Assembly: GCA_039028895.1 (NCBI GenBank)
Contig: JBCCHF010000001.1
Coordinates: forward strand, 258,900-322,899
DNA from: JAHDCJ01 sp039028895
GTDB lineage: Bacteria > Bacteroidota > Bacteroidia > Chitinophagales > Saprospiraceae
DNA length: 64,000 nucleotides
Direction of reading: 5' to 3'
The notes beneath the pieces are model-generated. The model worked only from the letters and a program-made list of their open reading frames with translations, had not been told where the DNA came from and searched no databases. The first letter of the stretch is position 1. Every line of letters starts with the position of its first letter. Of the stretch, positions 48,001-56,100 are shown one piece after another. Both the position numbers and the translations under genes were made by a program.

Positions 48001-51000
48001 AAATAGTTTTGACTGTAGTCACCTGGGTGCTAATCTGGTTACCTTATGCGTAGTGGATGATATGGGTCAATCTGCTACCTGCCAGTCAACAGTTACGGTG
48101 GTGGACCTTATCGCTCCTACCTGTGAAGCCCAGGATATCTCAGTAACCATTGATATGAATGGTATGGCAGCTATCGACCCAATGGCGCTTGTTGTACAAC
48201 CTGGTCAACTTGATTTTTCTGATAGCGGCCAGTTGTTAGGGGCAGAATCTACAAATGAATGTCTCTTGTTCGACTTTGATAACGATGGTGATCTTGACGC
48301 ATTTTTTGCAAACGAGAATCAAATCAACTTTGATCCGTTTAACTCCGTATACTTAAATGACGGCGCTGGTAACTTTACGGCGTCAGGAGTCAACTTTGGT
48401 CCTGCTTTAGTCAGGGCAGTTGATGCTGCTGATATTGATGGAGACGGAGATATCGACATTGTAATGAGTAGCACTTTCGGAGAGGCCAATAGTTATTTTA
48501 ATGATGGTGCGGGTAATTTCACTGCCGGTACAAATTTCATTTCATCTTTTAATACCATTAATCTTGCTATAGGTGACCTAAATGGAGATTGTGCACCAGA
48601 TGTTTTTGTTGGGAATGGAGGTACCACACCTAACACCGTAAAATTTAACAATGGAGATGGCACATTCACAGACTCTGGACAATCACTGGGAATCGGTACA
48701 TCATGGACCGTAGAATTAGGTGATGTAGACAATGATGGGGACCTCGACGCCGTAGTCGCCAATACCAATGGTGAAGACAAAGTCTGGATTAACGATGGTA
48801 ATGGCATGTTTACCGACAATGGTCAGTCACTGTATGCGGATCAAAGTACAGGACTAAGATTAGGCGATCTGGATGGAGACAACGACCTTGATTATTTCCT
48901 TACTACTAATAATATTCTCCAGCCTTCTTTGGTTTACCTGAATGATGGCTCTGGCAACTTTACCGGGACAGGTCAAAATATTGGTCAAAGCAATGGCACT
49001 GATCTGGAATTGGCTGATTTTGACAAAGATGGTGACCTCGATGCTTTCGTCGTAAATATTGGCCAGCCTGATACTGTTTGGATAAATGATGGCAATGCCA
49101 TATTTACTGCCCACACCACTACCTTCCCGCTGGATTTTTCCTTTTCTGCGGCTTCAGGAGATGTTGACGATGATGGCGATATCGACATTCTGGAAGGGCA
49201 TTTCACCGGAGGAAATCCTAATTTGGTTTACCTCAACACCTTTGCAGGAACCGGGACGATGGATAATTGTTCCCTGTTTGGTGATCTGGTCTTTTCGGTC
49301 GATCCTCCTGCATTCGGGTGTGATGAAGTCGATACTACCCAGCCTGTTGTTCTTACGGTAACCGATGCCTCTGGAAACAGCTCTATGTGCACTGCTATGG
49401 TTACCGTAAACGGCCCCGCTCCCCCTATCTGCTTCCAGCAACCACCTATCGCTGTTTGCCAGGATATCACCGTTCAGCTTGACGCTTCCGGAATGGTATC
49501 GATAACAGCTGCTGATGTTGATGGCGGTAGCACTGCCGATAATGGCATTCAATCGATGATGGTATCTCCCGAAAGTTTTGATTGTATGGATATCGGAGTC
49601 AATCTGGTTGTTCTTACAGTAACTGACAATCTTGGGGAAACCTCAACTTGTGAAGCCCAGGTGTTAGTTGAAGATGACGAGCTTCCGGCAGTTATCTGTC
49701 AAAATATAACAGTTCAACTTGACAATACTGGCTCTGTAACCGTGGATCCTGATCAATTAGACAATGGCAGTACAGATAATTGCGGCATCGTTAATATGAC
49801 TTTGCCGCAAAACACCTTTGACTGTAACCAGTCTGGCGATAATACGGTTATCCTCCTCGTTGAAGACCAAGGAGGCAATATCGGCACCTGCGGCGCGGTA
49901 ATCACTGTTGAAGACGCCTCCCCTCCAACAGCACTTTGCATGGATTTTACCGTACAACTTGATGGAACTGGTATGGCAATGATCTCACCAACAGATGTTG
50001 ACGCAGGTAGTTCAGATAACTGTGGCATACAATCGATTTTTGTAGTACCAAGTGCATTTACGGTTACCGATATAGGCGCCAATACTGTAACCTTGACCGT
50101 AATCGATGACAGCAACAACACTTCTACTTGTACAGCCACCACAACCGTTGAGAATAACAACGCACCGATTGCAATTTGCCAGGATATTAATATCGAACTG
50201 GATGCTTCAGGTACTGTTTCTATTTTAGCTTCAGATGTCGATGGTGGAAGTTCTGCTGTTGGCGGAATTCAGAGCATAACAGTTAGCCCTGACACCTTTA
50301 CCTGTATGGATATTGGCGATAATCTGGTCACTTTAACCATCTCCGATATCAGTGGCAACCAGTCTACATGTGCAGCTACTGTAACTATTGAAGACAACGA
50401 ATCACCAAATGCAATTTGCCAGGATATTACTGTTCAACTTGGTGCAACTGGCAACGTCAGCATTGCGGCAACGCAAATTGATAATGGCAGCTCAGATAAT
50501 TGCGGCATCGCAGGTATGGTACTCAGCCAGGTAGATTTCACATGCAACGACATAGGACCTAATTCGACTTCACTGACTGTAAGTGACCCTGATGGCAACC
50601 AGTCTGCCTGCAGTGCAAATGTGACGGTTGAGGATAATTTACCTCCGATAGCCCTTTGCCAGGATATCACCGTCCAACTTAATGCTTCTGGCAATGTCGG
50701 CATTGCGGCATCGCAAATTGATAATGGTAGCTCAGACAACTGTGGGATTACTTCAATGATCGTATCTCCGTCCAATTTCACCTGTACTGAGCTTGGTGAC
50801 AATCCTGCAACACTTACAATTTCTGATGTAGCTGGCAATACGACGAATTGCGCAAGTACAGTGACGGTAGAAGATAATTCCATGCCCACCATTATTTGTC
50901 CTGCAAACATTATTGCCGGAAACTGTGCCACAGTCACTTCAGTTCCTATACCTTCAGTCTCCAGCCTGTGTGGTAATTTCACCTTGATGAATGACTTTAA

Positions 51001-52942
51001 CGGCAGTGGTGACGCTTCTGGTGTTTACCCGATAGGTTTAACCACTGTCACCTGGACGGTAAGTGAGTCAAATGGCAATTTAGCAACTTGCTCGATGACC
51101 GTTGAAATCGTGAACGCTCTACAGGTTGCCGTAAGTTCAACATTGGTTTCCTGCACAGGTGGTAGTGATGGTACAGCTACAGCTATAGTTGGCGGTGGGA
51201 ATTCACCCTATACCTTTAATTGGAGTAACGGACAGACTGATATGATTGCTACCGGATTGTCGGCCGGCCCGATATCAGTGACGATAACAGATTTTTCAGG
51301 ATGTCAGTCAACCGCAGAAACGATGATCTCTGAAAATGCTCCGCTGAATATAACGCTCGACATTACGGCTCCTGCATGTTTTGATGAATGCACAGGGGTT
51401 GTCCAGGCCATTGTTCTTGGTGGTACTCCGGGTTATTCTTACGAATGGAGTACTGGGCAAACAGGTGTGATTGTGGCTGGTCTTTGCGATGGTGATTATA
51501 GTTTATCCGTTACTGATGCATTAGGGTGTACCCAAAATATCAGTTTCACGGTTGACGAACCTACCCCAATTGATCTGAATCCTGCCAGTATTAATGGTAT
51601 TTGTACGGCCTCAGCTGGTACTGCAAGTGTAACTCCTTCGGGTGGAACAGGTGATTATACCTACCTCTGGAACACAGGTGCAACAGACAACCAGATCACT
51701 GGATTGCTGCCTGGTCAATACGACATCACAGTTACGGATGAAAACGGATGTGAAGAAACTACTTCAATGCAGATAGACGTATTGGGTAATATTTCTCCAG
51801 TTTTGGATATTTCTGATATTACTTGCTTTGGTGCAAACGACGGGTCTATTATTGTACTTAATCCAGGCGATTTTTCATATACCTGGAGTAATGGTTCTAC
51901 TATGAATTCGGCTACTGGATTGAGTGCAGGCGAGTATACTGTTACCATGGTCGATAATATTTCCGGTTGTACCGGAATGATGTCAGCCACGATTGAGGAA
52001 GCTCCACCTCTGATGTCAGACATCCTGACTTTTGATAGTCAGTGTAGTGAGAGCTCGGGTTCAGCTTCAGTTATAGTTTCTGGGGGCGTTTCTCCATACA
52101 GCTACTTATGGAGCAATGGTGAGACTACAACAACTATCAATAATCTTTTTTCCGGAAATTATTCAGTAACCATTACGGATGCTGATGGCTGCACAGAAGA
52201 AAATATTGCTTTTGTTACCAGTGAAGATAATGGGCCGGTACTGGATGTATTTTCAGTAAACGTAAGTTGTGCTGGCGCTAATGATGGTTCAATCGATGTA
52301 ACCATTGTAGGTGGCGCTATGCCATTCACCTATAGCTGGACAGATGGTCCTGAAGTGGAAGACCGTAATGGTCTTGGGCCTGGTATTTATACTTTGCTTG
52401 TCAATGATGCTAATGGTTGTTTTGCGGCTACTTCAGTTGTCATTTCGCAAGCAGGAGCATTAACCCTGGATACTGGTTCAACCCCGTCTTCAGGTGACGA
52501 CGGATCGGCTTTCGTCACAATATTTGGGGGCGTCTCACCATTCACCTATCAATGGAGCAATGGTGGTACTGGACCAATAATCGAAGATCTGGCACCAGGA
52601 ACTTATACCGTTTCTGTCACCGATGCCAATGGGTGTACAGGACAGGCAGAGGTAGTGGTGCCGTTATTTACAAATATAGAAGAGCTCGAAAGTCTCGAGC
52701 AATTTGAAATATATCCAAACCCAACTTCTGGATTGGTGAATATTGAAATAACCTTTGACCGGCCATTGGCATTTTGGTTGTCAGTTTACAATGTATTGGG
52801 TCAAAAAATTGAGCAGACGACTGAAACACGGTCTGTTTTCAATACGCGTTTTGATCTAACAAGTTATCGGTCAGGAATTTATTTTATCAGCCTTGAAACA
52901 GAAGAAGGAATAGCAGTTAGGCAGGTTTTTGTGGTCGAATAA
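39062..52942 (+). CDS. Giant T9SS-exported modular surface protein (4,626 residues)
   Basis: Start chosen at the ATG 39062, which begins the signal peptide MKRALPFLILFFSLSANPVL; the frame is open to 39008. Layout by nucleotide position: two copies of a right-handed beta-helix with a choice-of-anchor Q end (39131-42290), a PKD-like segment (42300-42560), 29 Cys-bearing units of about 80 residues with the core CQDITVQLD ... VDGGSTDNCGI ... TLTVTDxxGNxxTC (42581-50890) with two plain HYR domains (about 42823 and 50890), a calcium-type FG-GAP domain embedded in unit 23 (48202-49255), about seven SprB modules (51121-52670), and a type A T9SS signal (EIYPNPTSGLVNI ... SGIYFISLETEEG). It should form a very long rigid stalk on the cell surface, probably for adhesion. 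The ligand is unknown. Confidence 0.93.
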   Translation: MKRALPFLILFFSLSANPVLSQVFVDVNASGLNNGTSWTNAYTNLQSALINTSSGQIWVANGTYQPTTCNPCLDADRLISFDLPPGVQLYGGFAGNETLLSQRDWTTNLCILSGDIGIQNDSTDNTFRVVNIENSLTTTRLDGFIIEEGNADGSSINGTFFSGGGIYIDANPSGTGNVRIHNCTIRNNFAGGGGGMAVDAVIGGVIEADIRNCTFENNRASTGNVSSTGGAILMLGNSGAQIRPTIVDCTFNNNFVGNDGAAISMTPSGATSILETRISRCTFTNNESTDRGGAIWYRMIQGTSNVKINDCYFGNNIAGGQGGAVFARSSFDAIGNDTLLNCIFSQNQSTGTSSVNEGEGGAIFLRGSQTATRNHEILNCAFDRNFATHRGGAVGTTSFFDTPSDTIGTINADFVNCSFYGNITDGDGGAFHANGLQGTNNLTITNSILWGDTAMVSGMEILQVNSNVSIAFSNVSGGVPAGIADGGNNVDTEPFYNNPDNGDLRIGGCSPLVDAGNNAAVLSTQDPDPDGDQRIWDGIVDLGAYEVGIIYVDLTATGANNGDSWTDAFTDLQDGIDKAGGGDQIWVAEGIYSPTTCSGACTDTDRLISFLLKSGTELYGGFDGSETALSQRDWTTNFSILSGDIGTPVDSTDNTFRVVWAENTSAKTVFDGVIVEEGNADGSSINGTYFSGGGMYIDANPSGIGNLKIQNVTFRNNFAGGGGAMAIDAVIGGTIEAEIRDCVFEGNTASTGNVSSTGGAILMLGNSGATIRPTIIGCTFQNNFVGNDGAAISMTPSGSTSLLATKIDSCTFFNNESTDRGGAVWYRIIQGISAVKISNSTFQSNIAGGQGGGVFARASFDAVANDTIVNCIFSQNQSTGTSSVNDGEGGGLFMRGSQTATRTHQVLNCVFDRNFATHRGGAIGTTSFFDTPSDTIGTINSFLVNCSFFDNQTDGEGGAVHANGEQGTNNMTLLNSIFWNDSAGADGDELFNNSSNISLAYCDIDGGVPPGITDNGNNLDIDPKYLDPSNGNLRLEPCSPLIDIGDNAVVQAEQDPDPDGNSRIQNSTVDFGAYEFDGNPAVTAPMIITSDQTICPDITSISLSANTPANAGETGMWSVLSGAGNFNPSASSPNATVTGLSNGLNTFAWNITNSFCSFDDVSVDITLQDNTAPSANCQNITIQLDMSGNATISAADVDGGSTDDCNISNMMVSPNVFSNADLGNNTVTLTITDVGGNDDTCNATVNVVDQIMIACPSDISVGNDPGVCEAMVNIPQPTITNPPLPPITFTLINDYNNTNDASDDYFQGTTTVTWTYTESTGGMLSCQLTVMVEDTEAPQANCQNITVQLDGSGMAIISPTQIDNGSTDNCGSIAPAAMSLDQTTFNCNDVGDNTVTLTVNDDVDQTTTCTATVSVDEVSPPSAICQDITVQLDGMGNVTIDPSQVDDGSQDNCSGISLGLNQTAFNTGNIGSNTVVLTVTDANSNSATCSANIEVQNNNVPSAVCQDITVQLDASGMAAISATDIDGGSSAIGGIASLSVSPNDFSCLDTGNNTVTLTVTDNSGNTGDCTATVTVEDVIPPTVLCQDVTVQLDIAGNGMATAAQIDNGSTDNCGIASSTVTPNNFTCQNFGDTPVVYSVTDDSGNTSTCAAIVTVEDNIFPIAECMDITVQLDASGNYNLTPAEIDNGSSDNCPIAGLSVMPNSFNCQDIGTNTVTLSVSDDPSNLANCISQVTVQDIISPSAFCQDITIQLDGGGVANIVAADVDGGSTDNCSIQNLTISQTMFDANDLGTNTVTLTVTDANGNTATCFAQVEVDNSNPPIAVCQDITVQLDGAGTASISASDVDGGSSSSVGIQSLSIDINAFDCLNLGTNAVVLTVTDISGNTATCQSSVDVIDELSPMAACIDVTVQLTGSTETITSSQVESGSSDNCGVTLVTLSQSTFNCSDLGVNPITVTISDASSNESTCIANVTLEDLTPPDAICQDITVQLDGSGSTTINGFDLDGGSADNCTILTFAAVPDTYSCADIGTTASVLTVTDQSSNTGTCSANITIEDNLPPSAVCQDITVQLDGMGNAMVNAGQVDGGSTDNCGLQTTSVTPNTFDINDLGPNAVVLTVTDVNGNTATCSSNVEIQNLNLPNAVCQNATVQLDGTGNAFITAATIDGGSSAIGGIQSLSVTPDNFDCSNTGQNSVTLMVTDNSGNVATCSAIVTVEDNSQPTAICQDITIQLDGTGSASVTTGQIDNGSSDNCGIQSMSLSSDTFGCFEAGANNTTLTVTDDSGNTDSCEAIITVEDDSLPVALCQDITVQLDANGMAIVNASQVDNGSSDNCDSPILLLNPNSFDCSSIGANLVTLTVSDLAANTANCTATVTIEDGTTPNAVCQDITIQLGGGMATITPGQVDGGSTDNCTIQTMTVNPNSFNLGNLGPNTVFLTVTDGEGSTDICSAIVEVQNNNVPNAVCQNISVQLDASGIATFTAAEVDGGSSANAGIQSMTIVPDNFNCQDVGPNNVTLTVVDNLGSSASCTSIVTVEDTLPPTAICQDITIQLDGIGMASISSGQVDSGSTDNCGVQSIAVTPDNFDINDIGSNTVELTVTDFNGNSATCSANVEVENNNLPNAVCQDITVELDLNGSASISANDVDGGSTANAGIQSLSVFPDDFLCFDVGQTNVTLTIVDNLGNSATCTAIVTVEDNLPPNAVCLDTTVQLDGMGNATIIDAQVNGGSTDNCGIQFMSVSPNTFDINDIGSNTVILTLTDVNGNTSTCSANVEVENTNAPTAVCQDITVQLDASGMAAISAADVDGGSSSGAGIQSISVVPENFDCQNEGQNTVTLTVIDNLGAPASCTAVVTVEDNLPPTAICQDITVQLDGTGMASISTGQLDGGSTDNCDIQTVSASQTDFDINDIGVNPIVLTVTDVNANTATCNANVDIQNTGLPNAFCQDITVQLDASGVATIDGTDVDGGSTVSSGDIHLFADPNSFDCSHLGANLVTLCVVDDMGQSATCQSTVTVVDLIAPTCEAQDISVTIDMNGMAAIDPMALVVQPGQLDFSDSGQLLGAESTNECLLFDFDNDGDLDAFFANENQINFDPFNSVYLNDGAGNFTASGVNFGPALVRAVDAADIDGDGDIDIVMSSTFGEANSYFNDGAGNFTAGTNFISSFNTINLAIGDLNGDCAPDVFVGNGGTTPNTVKFNNGDGTFTDSGQSLGIGTSWTVELGDVDNDGDLDAVVANTNGEDKVWINDGNGMFTDNGQSLYADQSTGLRLGDLDGDNDLDYFLTTNNILQPSLVYLNDGSGNFTGTGQNIGQSNGTDLELADFDKDGDLDAFVVNIGQPDTVWINDGNAIFTAHTTTFPLDFSFSAASGDVDDDGDIDILEGHFTGGNPNLVYLNTFAGTGTMDNCSLFGDLVFSVDPPAFGCDEVDTTQPVVLTVTDASGNSSMCTAMVTVNGPAPPICFQQPPIAVCQDITVQLDASGMVSITAADVDGGSTADNGIQSMMVSPESFDCMDIGVNLVVLTVTDNLGETSTCEAQVLVEDDELPAVICQNITVQLDNTGSVTVDPDQLDNGSTDNCGIVNMTLPQNTFDCNQSGDNTVILLVEDQGGNIGTCGAVITVEDASPPTALCMDFTVQLDGTGMAMISPTDVDAGSSDNCGIQSIFVVPSAFTVTDIGANTVTLTVIDDSNNTSTCTATTTVENNNAPIAICQDINIELDASGTVSILASDVDGGSSAVGGIQSITVSPDTFTCMDIGDNLVTLTISDISGNQSTCAATVTIEDNESPNAICQDITVQLGATGNVSIAATQIDNGSSDNCGIAGMVLSQVDFTCNDIGPNSTSLTVSDPDGNQSACSANVTVEDNLPPIALCQDITVQLNASGNVGIAASQIDNGSSDNCGITSMIVSPSNFTCTELGDNPATLTISDVAGNTTNCASTVTVEDNSMPTIICPANIIAGNCATVTSVPIPSVSSLCGNFTLMNDFNGSGDASGVYPIGLTTVTWTVSESNGNLATCSMTVEIVNALQVAVSSTLVSCTGGSDGTATAIVGGGNSPYTFNWSNGQTDMIATGLSAGPISVTITDFSGCQSTAETMISENAPLNITLDITAPACFDECTGVVQAIVLGGTPGYSYEWSTGQTGVIVAGLCDGDYSLSVTDALGCTQNISFTVDEPTPIDLNPASINGICTASAGTASVTPSGGTGDYTYLWNTGATDNQITGLLPGQYDITVTDENGCEETTSMQIDVLGNISPVLDISDITCFGANDGSIIVLNPGDFSYTWSNGSTMNSATGLSAGEYTVTMVDNISGCTGMMSATIEEAPPLMSDILTFDSQCSESSGSASVIVSGGVSPYSYLWSNGETTTTINNLFSGNYSVTITDADGCTEENIAFVTSEDNGPVLDVFSVNVSCAGANDGSIDVTIVGGAMPFTYSWTDGPEVEDRNGLGPGIYTLLVNDANGCFAATSVVISQAGALTLDTGSTPSSGDDGSAFVTIFGGVSPFTYQWSNGGTGPIIEDLAPGTYTVSVTDANGCTGQAEVVVPLFTNIEELESLEQFEIYPNPTSGLVNIEITFDRPLAFWLSVYNVLGQKIEQTTETRSVFNTRFDLTSYRSGIYFISLETEEGIAVRQVFVVE
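39131..42290 (+). repeat. Tandem duplication of a beta-helix region (1,581-bp period)
   Basis: FVDVNASGLNNGTSWTNAYT (from 39131) and YVDLTATGANNGDSWTDAFT (from 40712) begin two copies 527 codons apart that stay in register to LGAYEVG and FGAYEFD at their ends. Shared features include LYGGFxGxETxLSQRDWTTN and repeated GGA-rich turns (STGGAILMLGNSGA) typical of right-handed beta-helices. Confidence 0.9.
42581..50890 (+). repeat. Array of 29 CQDI units (HYR-related, about 240 bp each)
   Basis: Units start about every 240 bp (for example 45005, 45245, 45485, 45725, 45965, 46205, 46442, 46682). A full unit has four Cys: CQDI, DNC, FxC and TCxA. Nine units lack the FxC Cys (A type) and nine lack the DNC Cys (B type). 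All A units but the first are followed directly by a B unit, and all B units but one (unit 24) follow an A unit. Confidence 0.9.
48202..49255 (+). other. FG-GAP/VCBS domain embedded in CQDI unit 23
   Basis: About 350 residues with repeated calcium-loop motifs (DFDNDGDLDAFF, DIDGDGDID, DVDNDGDLD, DLDGDNDLD, DFDKDGDLD, DVDDDGDID) interrupt unit 23 between its first half (QDISVTIDMNGMAAID) and its DNC half (MDNCSLFGDL). The host repeat resumes in frame and is complete apart from the insert. Confidence 0.88.
51121..52670 (+). repeat. Seven SprB modules before the sorting signal
   Basis: Modules with cores such as GGGNSPYTFNWSNGQ, GGTPGYSYEWSTGQ, GGTGDYTYLWNTGA, SGGVSPYSYLWSNGE and FGGVSPFTYQWSNGG, each ending in VTITDxxGC or VSVTDANGC. 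They are more divergent than those of the adhesin at 24.7-31.0 kb. Confidence 0.85.
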
Positions 52943-53031
52943 CCCGAATGGTACTTTAGGTACTTAATCTCACTGTATTATAGGCAGTGGATTTTGATAA
53001 TTGTTTTTATCAGTAAATATGTAGCACAATG

Positions 53032-53067
53032 TTGTTTACATTTTTGTAGATAAAATCGCTTATCTAA
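53032..53067 (+). promoter_or_regulatory. Conserved upstream block of the second giant gene
   Basis: The counterpart of 38957-38992, starting 141 bp before the ATG at 53173. The 5' ends of the two genes are also alike around the start (AAATCCCAAA, then ATGAAAAG and GCTTTA). The 230-bp gap holds no other gene and no clear terminator for the preceding giant gene. Confidence 0.45.
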
Positions 53068-53172
53068 TGTAGTTTTTGTAACTTCGGATATCCAACCACG
53101 GCGGTATTTCCAACCCACTGCCACACCACTGTAGTTATATTTTTTGATTTATTGATAAATCCCAAATCACTT

Positions 53173-56100
53173 ATGAAAAGTGCTTTATCTTTTCTATTGA
53201 GCTTCGTATTGTTTTTCTCTAACAGCTTAATAGCGCAGCAATCTATTACTTGTCCGTCAGATGAGACGACCACAGCAGCATTGAATCAATGTAGTGCTTC
53301 GGTTACCATTGACCCACCCGAGATTAGCAATACGGAAACCAATGCCGCATTAAACTTTGATGGCACGAACGACCATTTAAGGATTAACTCTATTTCGGGT
53401 TTTGTTGGCGGCAATGCTGCTAGGTCCTTTGAAGCATGGATTAAAACTTCTGGTACAGGTTCAATTATGACTGTATTTGATTATGGTTTCAATTCAGGGT
53501 CCAGTGACCGATGGGAAGTAAAACTAGACAACTCTGGTCGATTATTTGTTGACATTAATGGTGCTGTCAAAATTTGGGACACCAACCTCGATGATGGGGA
53601 TTGGCACCATATTGCAGTTGTCCATACTGGCGGATCTCTCAGTAATACGATTGCTTATGTAGATGCAACGTTGGCTTTGGTTTCCGCGAATTCAACGGCT
53701 ACACCTAATACAAACAATATAGCTACCGTGACAGTAGGCGCCTCATTCCCAAGCTTGCTAACTAATCTTTTTGAAGGAGATATAGATGAGGTTAGATTTT
53801 GGGATGATGCAAGAACTGCTACAGAGATTTCTACCAACTATGATGATGAACTTACTGGCAGTGAAGCAAACCTTATCCTCTACCTCAATTTTAATCAGGG
53901 TAACCCATGTGAAGCTAATTTCTCCTCCACAATTAGTGATCTTGCTGCATCTCCCACAGTAAATAATGCTTCGCCCATTTCGTTTAACAACTTTAGCGGT
54001 AATCCACCCAGTCCTTGTGTTTCCAACTATTCTTTTGGCGCACCTTTGGGTAGTTACACCGTAACCAATGATTTTACAGGCACAGACGATGCCAGTGGCA
54101 CATATCCTGTTGGCGAAACAACCGTCGTCTGGACTTATACCGATGTCAGCGGATCAACTGAAACATGTGATATGACGGTAACGGTAAATCAAAACCCTAC
54201 ACCGACAATTTCATGTCCTACAGATGTTACAGTTTCTTCTGCTTTTAATGGTTGCGATGCCAGTGTAACCCTTGACATTCCAACAATATCAGATGTCTGT
54301 GGCAATAATCCGGGAATAAACTTTGACGGGGTAAATGACTATTTGAATGTAAGCAGTATCAGTGGTTTTGTTACCGGTTCTGCAGCAAGGACCTTTGAAG
54401 GCTGGATTCGTCGAACCGATAATGGCGACAATGCCATTGTATTTGAGTATGGTAGTCCTTTTTCGAATGGTGGTAGATGGGTTGTTCAAATTAACAGTTC
54501 AGGGCAATTGGAACTTTATATAGAAGGTAGTACCAAAAGGTGGAATACCAGCTTGAATGATTCCCAATGGCACCATATTGCAGTAGTGCATTCAGGTGGA
54601 ACAACTCTTGCTTCTACAGTAGCCTATGTAGACGGTGTCTTGGCCGGTGTACTTCTAAGTTCCAGTTCAACTGTATCTACTTCAAATATTTCAGCCATAG
54701 GCATTGCAACATCGTTACCTGGCAATGTCGATTATTTCGAAGGAGACATGGATGAGATTCGATTTTGGAGTGATGCAAGGTCCGCCACTGAAATTGCGAA
54801 TAATATGGATGTTATACTGACAGGGTCTGAAACGGACTTAATCCTATATCTCAATTTCAACGAAGGTGACCCTTGTGAGAACAATTCGAGCAATAACCCT
54901 GTAACTGATCTCGCTTCGTCTCCAACAGCAAACGATGCCTCTATAGTGGGCTTTAACAACCTCTCTGGCGGCGACTGTAACTCTAATTACAACTTTGGTG
55001 CCCCATTGGGTAGTTTTAGCTTCACCAATGATTTCACAAATACTGCAGATGCTTCAGGGACGTACCCTGTAGGAACTACAACAGTTACCTGGACGTATAC
55101 CAGCATTTACGGTATAGAATTAACTTGCGAAACTGATGTTACGGTAAATCAGAATCCTTCTCCGACGATTTCCTGTCCTTCAGATGAAACAACAACTGCT
55201 CCCGCTAATCAATGTTTTGCAAGCATAACTTTGGATCTTCCAACCATTACAGACCCTTGCGAGCCGAATACTTCCCTCAACTTTGACGGTTCTAATGACT
55301 ATGTGGGAATTTCAAACCTTACAGGCTTTCCTACGGGAACCTCTCCTAGAACTTTTGAGGCATGGGTCAGAAAGACAGACCTTAACAGCCCCCTGGTCGT
55401 TTTTGATTATGGTAGTAATTCAGGCTTCAACCCGGACTTTGCCATATCCATATTTGCGAATGGTCGATTAGGGCTCGATATTGGCACTGCTGGTAAAGAA
55501 TGGGAAGCCAATATTACAGATTGTGAGTGGCATCATATTGCCATTGCGCATACAGGTTCTACCCTTAGTTCGACTGCCGCATACGTTGATGGCGCTGCAG
55601 TATCGGTTGCTGGCATTTCAAATGGAACACTTAACACCGCTTCCACCACAGCACGTATTGGTTCCAGAATTACAGGTAACCAAAATTTTGAAGGTGAGAT
55701 TGATGAAGTCCGACTCTGGAATGTTTTCAGAACTGCCGGAGAGGTCTTTTTCGACAAGGACGAAAGCCTAACTGGCAATGAAACGGGACTGGTCATGTAT
55801 TATAATTTTGACCAGGGGTCAGCTTGCGCAAACAATACAGGTCTTACTTCTGAAACTGATTTGGCGGGAGGTAATAATACGGGCACGCTTACCAATTTCA
55901 CCAATCTAGCTGGAGCAGCACCTGCCTGTATCTCAAATTACACTTACGGGGCCCCGGTTGACGGATTCAATTTTACAAATGACTTTACTTGTGGTATTGA
56001 CGGCAGTGGTAATTACCCGGTAGGTAACACCACCGTAAACTGGAATTATACCAATACGCTTGGCACCTCATTAACTTGTGCGACCAACATCACCGTAAAC

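Noticed and set aside
43568..50890. Possible CRISPR array because of regularly spaced identical blocks
   Set aside because: The period is about 240 bp, the repeats are in frame and encode Cys-bearing domains, and no cas genes are present.
42033..51100. Antisense open frames across the CQDI array
   Set aside because: They are shadows of the repetitive sense gene, with the same 240-bp periodicity and no independent protein features.
52943..53172. A terminator or small gene in the gap between the two giant genes
   Set aside because: Only a short direct repeat (GGTACTT twice) and the conserved upstream block are visible; no stable hairpin with a T run and no plausible ORF.
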